Shown: positions 62,748-64,000 of the stretch, one piece after another
Layout: each line of letters begins with the position of its first letter
How positions within the stretch are numbered: position 1 is the first letter of the stretch
Source of the DNA: Phoma sp. XZ068
Lineage: Eukaryota; Ascomycota; Dothideomycetes; Pleosporales; Didymellaceae
Length of the DNA: 64,000 bases
Direction: 5' to 3'
NCBI GenBank assembly: GCA_004835665.1
Contig: RBKR01000009.1
Location: 310,001 to 374,000 of the forward strand
Position numbers and translations under genes: made by a program
The notes under the pieces: generated by a model
Database searches by the model: none
The model's input: only the letters and a program-made list of their open reading frames with translations
What the model was told of the DNA's origin: nothing

Positions 62748-64000
62748 ATGGCCTCCACCGGAGCTGGAACGGCTGAATCGCAAGCCAAGACGATTGATGC
62801 AACACCAGAAGCAGGGCAGAACATTAGCCATGAGGGGAAAGCGTACACCACCATCAAGGAGGGTCTCGCGCACATCCTCGTACCGCACGATACGCCCACG
62901 TCTACCGACCCACGCATGTCCAAGGAGGATACCCAGAAACAGCAGGTCTTCTACAACCCCATCCAGCAGTTTAATCGCGACCTGAGCGTGCTTGCGATCA
63001 AGACCTTCGGCCTGGACTCGATACAACGGAAGCACGAGAGACACGCGAAACAGCTGAAGAAAGGGCCAAGGAAACACAAGGGCCAGGGCAGAAGCACGGC
63101 CGAGGAGCAGGCGGAGCAGGCGGAGCCAGCGGCGGAGGAAGACGAGAACACATTGAAGCGCAAGCTGGCCGAGGGCGAGACAGACGAAGGTGCTGCGCCG
63201 GCGAAGAAACAGAAGGTCACAGTGGAGGGAAAGGCGACAGAAGAGGCGGAAGCAGAACCTGCCCCAGATGCACAAGCGAACACAAGCAAAGAAACCAAGC
63301 CCTGGAAAGCACCCTTCACCATTCTCGATGCGCTTTCCGCGACCGGTTTGCGTGCTCTGCGGTATGCGAAGGAGATACCCTTCGCCACATCAATCACGTC
63401 CAACGACATGTCGCGAAACGCTGTCGAGTCGATCAAGCTGAATGTACAGCACAACAAACTGGAAGGCACCATCAAACCCAATACAGGCAATGCGATAGCC
63501 TACATGTACAGCTACTGCGACAAGAACGGTTACGACGTCATTGATCTGGACCCGTACGGCACTGCGGCTCCCTTTATTGACTCTGCCATACAAGCAATCA
63601 ACGACGACGGCCTGCTTTGCGTCACCTGCACCGATTCTGCCATCTTTGCCTCGCACGGCTACCTGGAGAAGACTTATTCGCAGTACGGCGGTCTGCCGTT
63701 CAAGGGCGAATCGTGTCACGAGGGAGGTCTGCGTCTGGTCCTCCATGCTATTGCATCTTCAGCTGCACGATACGGCATGGCCATCGAGCCGTTGCTCTCA
63801 CTTTCCATCGACTACTACCTCAGAGTCTTTGTGCGAGTGCGAAAAGCGCCAAACGACGTCAAGCTCCTGGCAGGCAAGACTATGCTGGTGTACTCCTGCG
63901 ACAACGGCTGTGGCGCATGGACAACACAGTTCCTCGCACGCAACAAGGTTACAACCAACAAGAAGGGTGATCCATTCTACAAACACGGCTTCGCTGCAGG
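62748..64000 (+). CDS. TRM1: tRNA (guanine26-N2)-dimethyltransferase, N-terminal part
   Basis: A SAM-dependent enzyme forming N2,N2-dimethylguanosine at position 26 of nuclear and mitochondrial tRNAs. An ATG at 62748 opens 417 codons and runs off the window, so the C-terminal zinc-finger part is missing. Motifs: KEGLAHILVPHD near the start; VFYNPIQQFNRDLSVLAI; a long charged insertion typical of fungal enzymes (about 95-185); then the methyltransferase core LDALSATGLRALRYAKEIP, ITSNDMSRNAV, the catalytic-type DLDPYGTAAPFIDSA, CTDSAIFA and GGLRLVLHAIASSAARYG. No intron in the visible part. Secure. Confidence 0.96.
   Translation, partial: MASTGAGTAESQAKTIDATPEAGQNISHEGKAYTTIKEGLAHILVPHDTPTSTDPRMSKEDTQKQQVFYNPIQQFNRDLSVLAIKTFGLDSIQRKHERHAKQLKKGPRKHKGQGRSTAEEQAEQAEPAAEEDENTLKRKLAEGETDEGAAPAKKQKVTVEGKATEEAEAEPAPDAQANTSKETKPWKAPFTILDALSATGLRALRYAKEIPFATSITSNDMSRNAVESIKLNVQHNKLEGTIKPNTGNAIAYMYSYCDKNGYDVIDLDPYGTAAPFIDSAIQAINDDGLLCVTCTDSAIFASHGYLEKTYSQYGGLPFKGESCHEGGLRLVLHAIASSAARYGMAIEPLLSLSIDYYLRVFVRVRKAPNDVKLLAGKTMLVYSCDNGCGAWTTQFLARNKVTTNKKGDPFYKHGFAA

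Noticed and set aside
1..64000. CRISPR arrays, prokaryotic operons, riboswitches, viral genes
   Set aside because: None expected in or seen from this eukaryotic fungal sequence; no spaced identical repeats and no viral protein motifs were noticed.

Overview
The window is nuclear DNA of a filamentous ascomycete (Pezizomycotina; I favour Dothideomycetes/Pleosporales, but that is inference). The signs are many 47-70 bp GT-AG introns with CTAAC/CTGAC-type branch sites, monocistronic genes, fungal housekeeping genes (glycine decarboxylase, ARP9, NTE1, RPL13, HRI1, TRM1) and a fungal-type iterative polyketide synthase. No rRNA, tRNA, CRISPR array or intact transposon was recognised.

Layout. (1) 1-1065: 5' part of the mitochondrial glycine decarboxylase P-protein gene, cut by the window edge. 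(2) 1.1-6.5 kb: gene-poor stretch with a CorA-type magnesium transporter and a decayed leucine-rich/F-box-like gene interrupted in a GGA microsatellite. (3) 6.8-33.7 kb: a secondary-metabolite gene cluster. It holds a Zn2Cys6 regulator, a short-chain dehydrogenase, a GT31-like glycosyltransferase (membership doubtful), a 2341-residue non-reducing PKS (SAT-KS-AT-PT-ACP-ACP-R), an O-methyltransferase, a dihydroflavonol-reductase-like enzyme, two NmrA/isoflavone-reductase-like enzymes, an FAD monooxygenase, an AflR-like regulator and a secreted FAD oxidoreductase. (4) 34.5-41.6 kb: transition zone with an AIM9-like phosphotransferase, small hypothetical genes, an F-box-like gene and guanine deaminase. 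(5) 42.2-64 kb: conserved core genes ARP9, NTE1, a soluble HMG-CoA-reductase-like gene, an LRR protein, a coiled-coil protein, RPL13, HRI1, a membrane protein of unknown function, and the 5' part of TRM1.

How the cluster may work (inference). The PKS should build an aromatic polyketide folded by its PT domain and release it reductively through the C-terminal R domain as an aldehyde or alcohol. There is no C-methyltransferase and no thioesterase domain. The O-methyltransferase, flavin monooxygenase and three or four NAD(P)H oxidoreductases would tailor it, and a secreted flavoenzyme could finish it outside the cell or in a vesicle. From the PKS to the second NmrA gene, transcription directions alternate strictly, giving three bidirectional promoters. 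Each carries a cluster of CCGA/TCGG half-sites. The PKS/O-methyltransferase promoter has an array with exact 11-bp periodicity next to a TCGG-N6-CCGA inverted repeat, a good candidate operator for one of the two Zn2Cys6 regulators. Exon-intron models were built by eye. All spliced coding lengths given were checked to be multiples of three.
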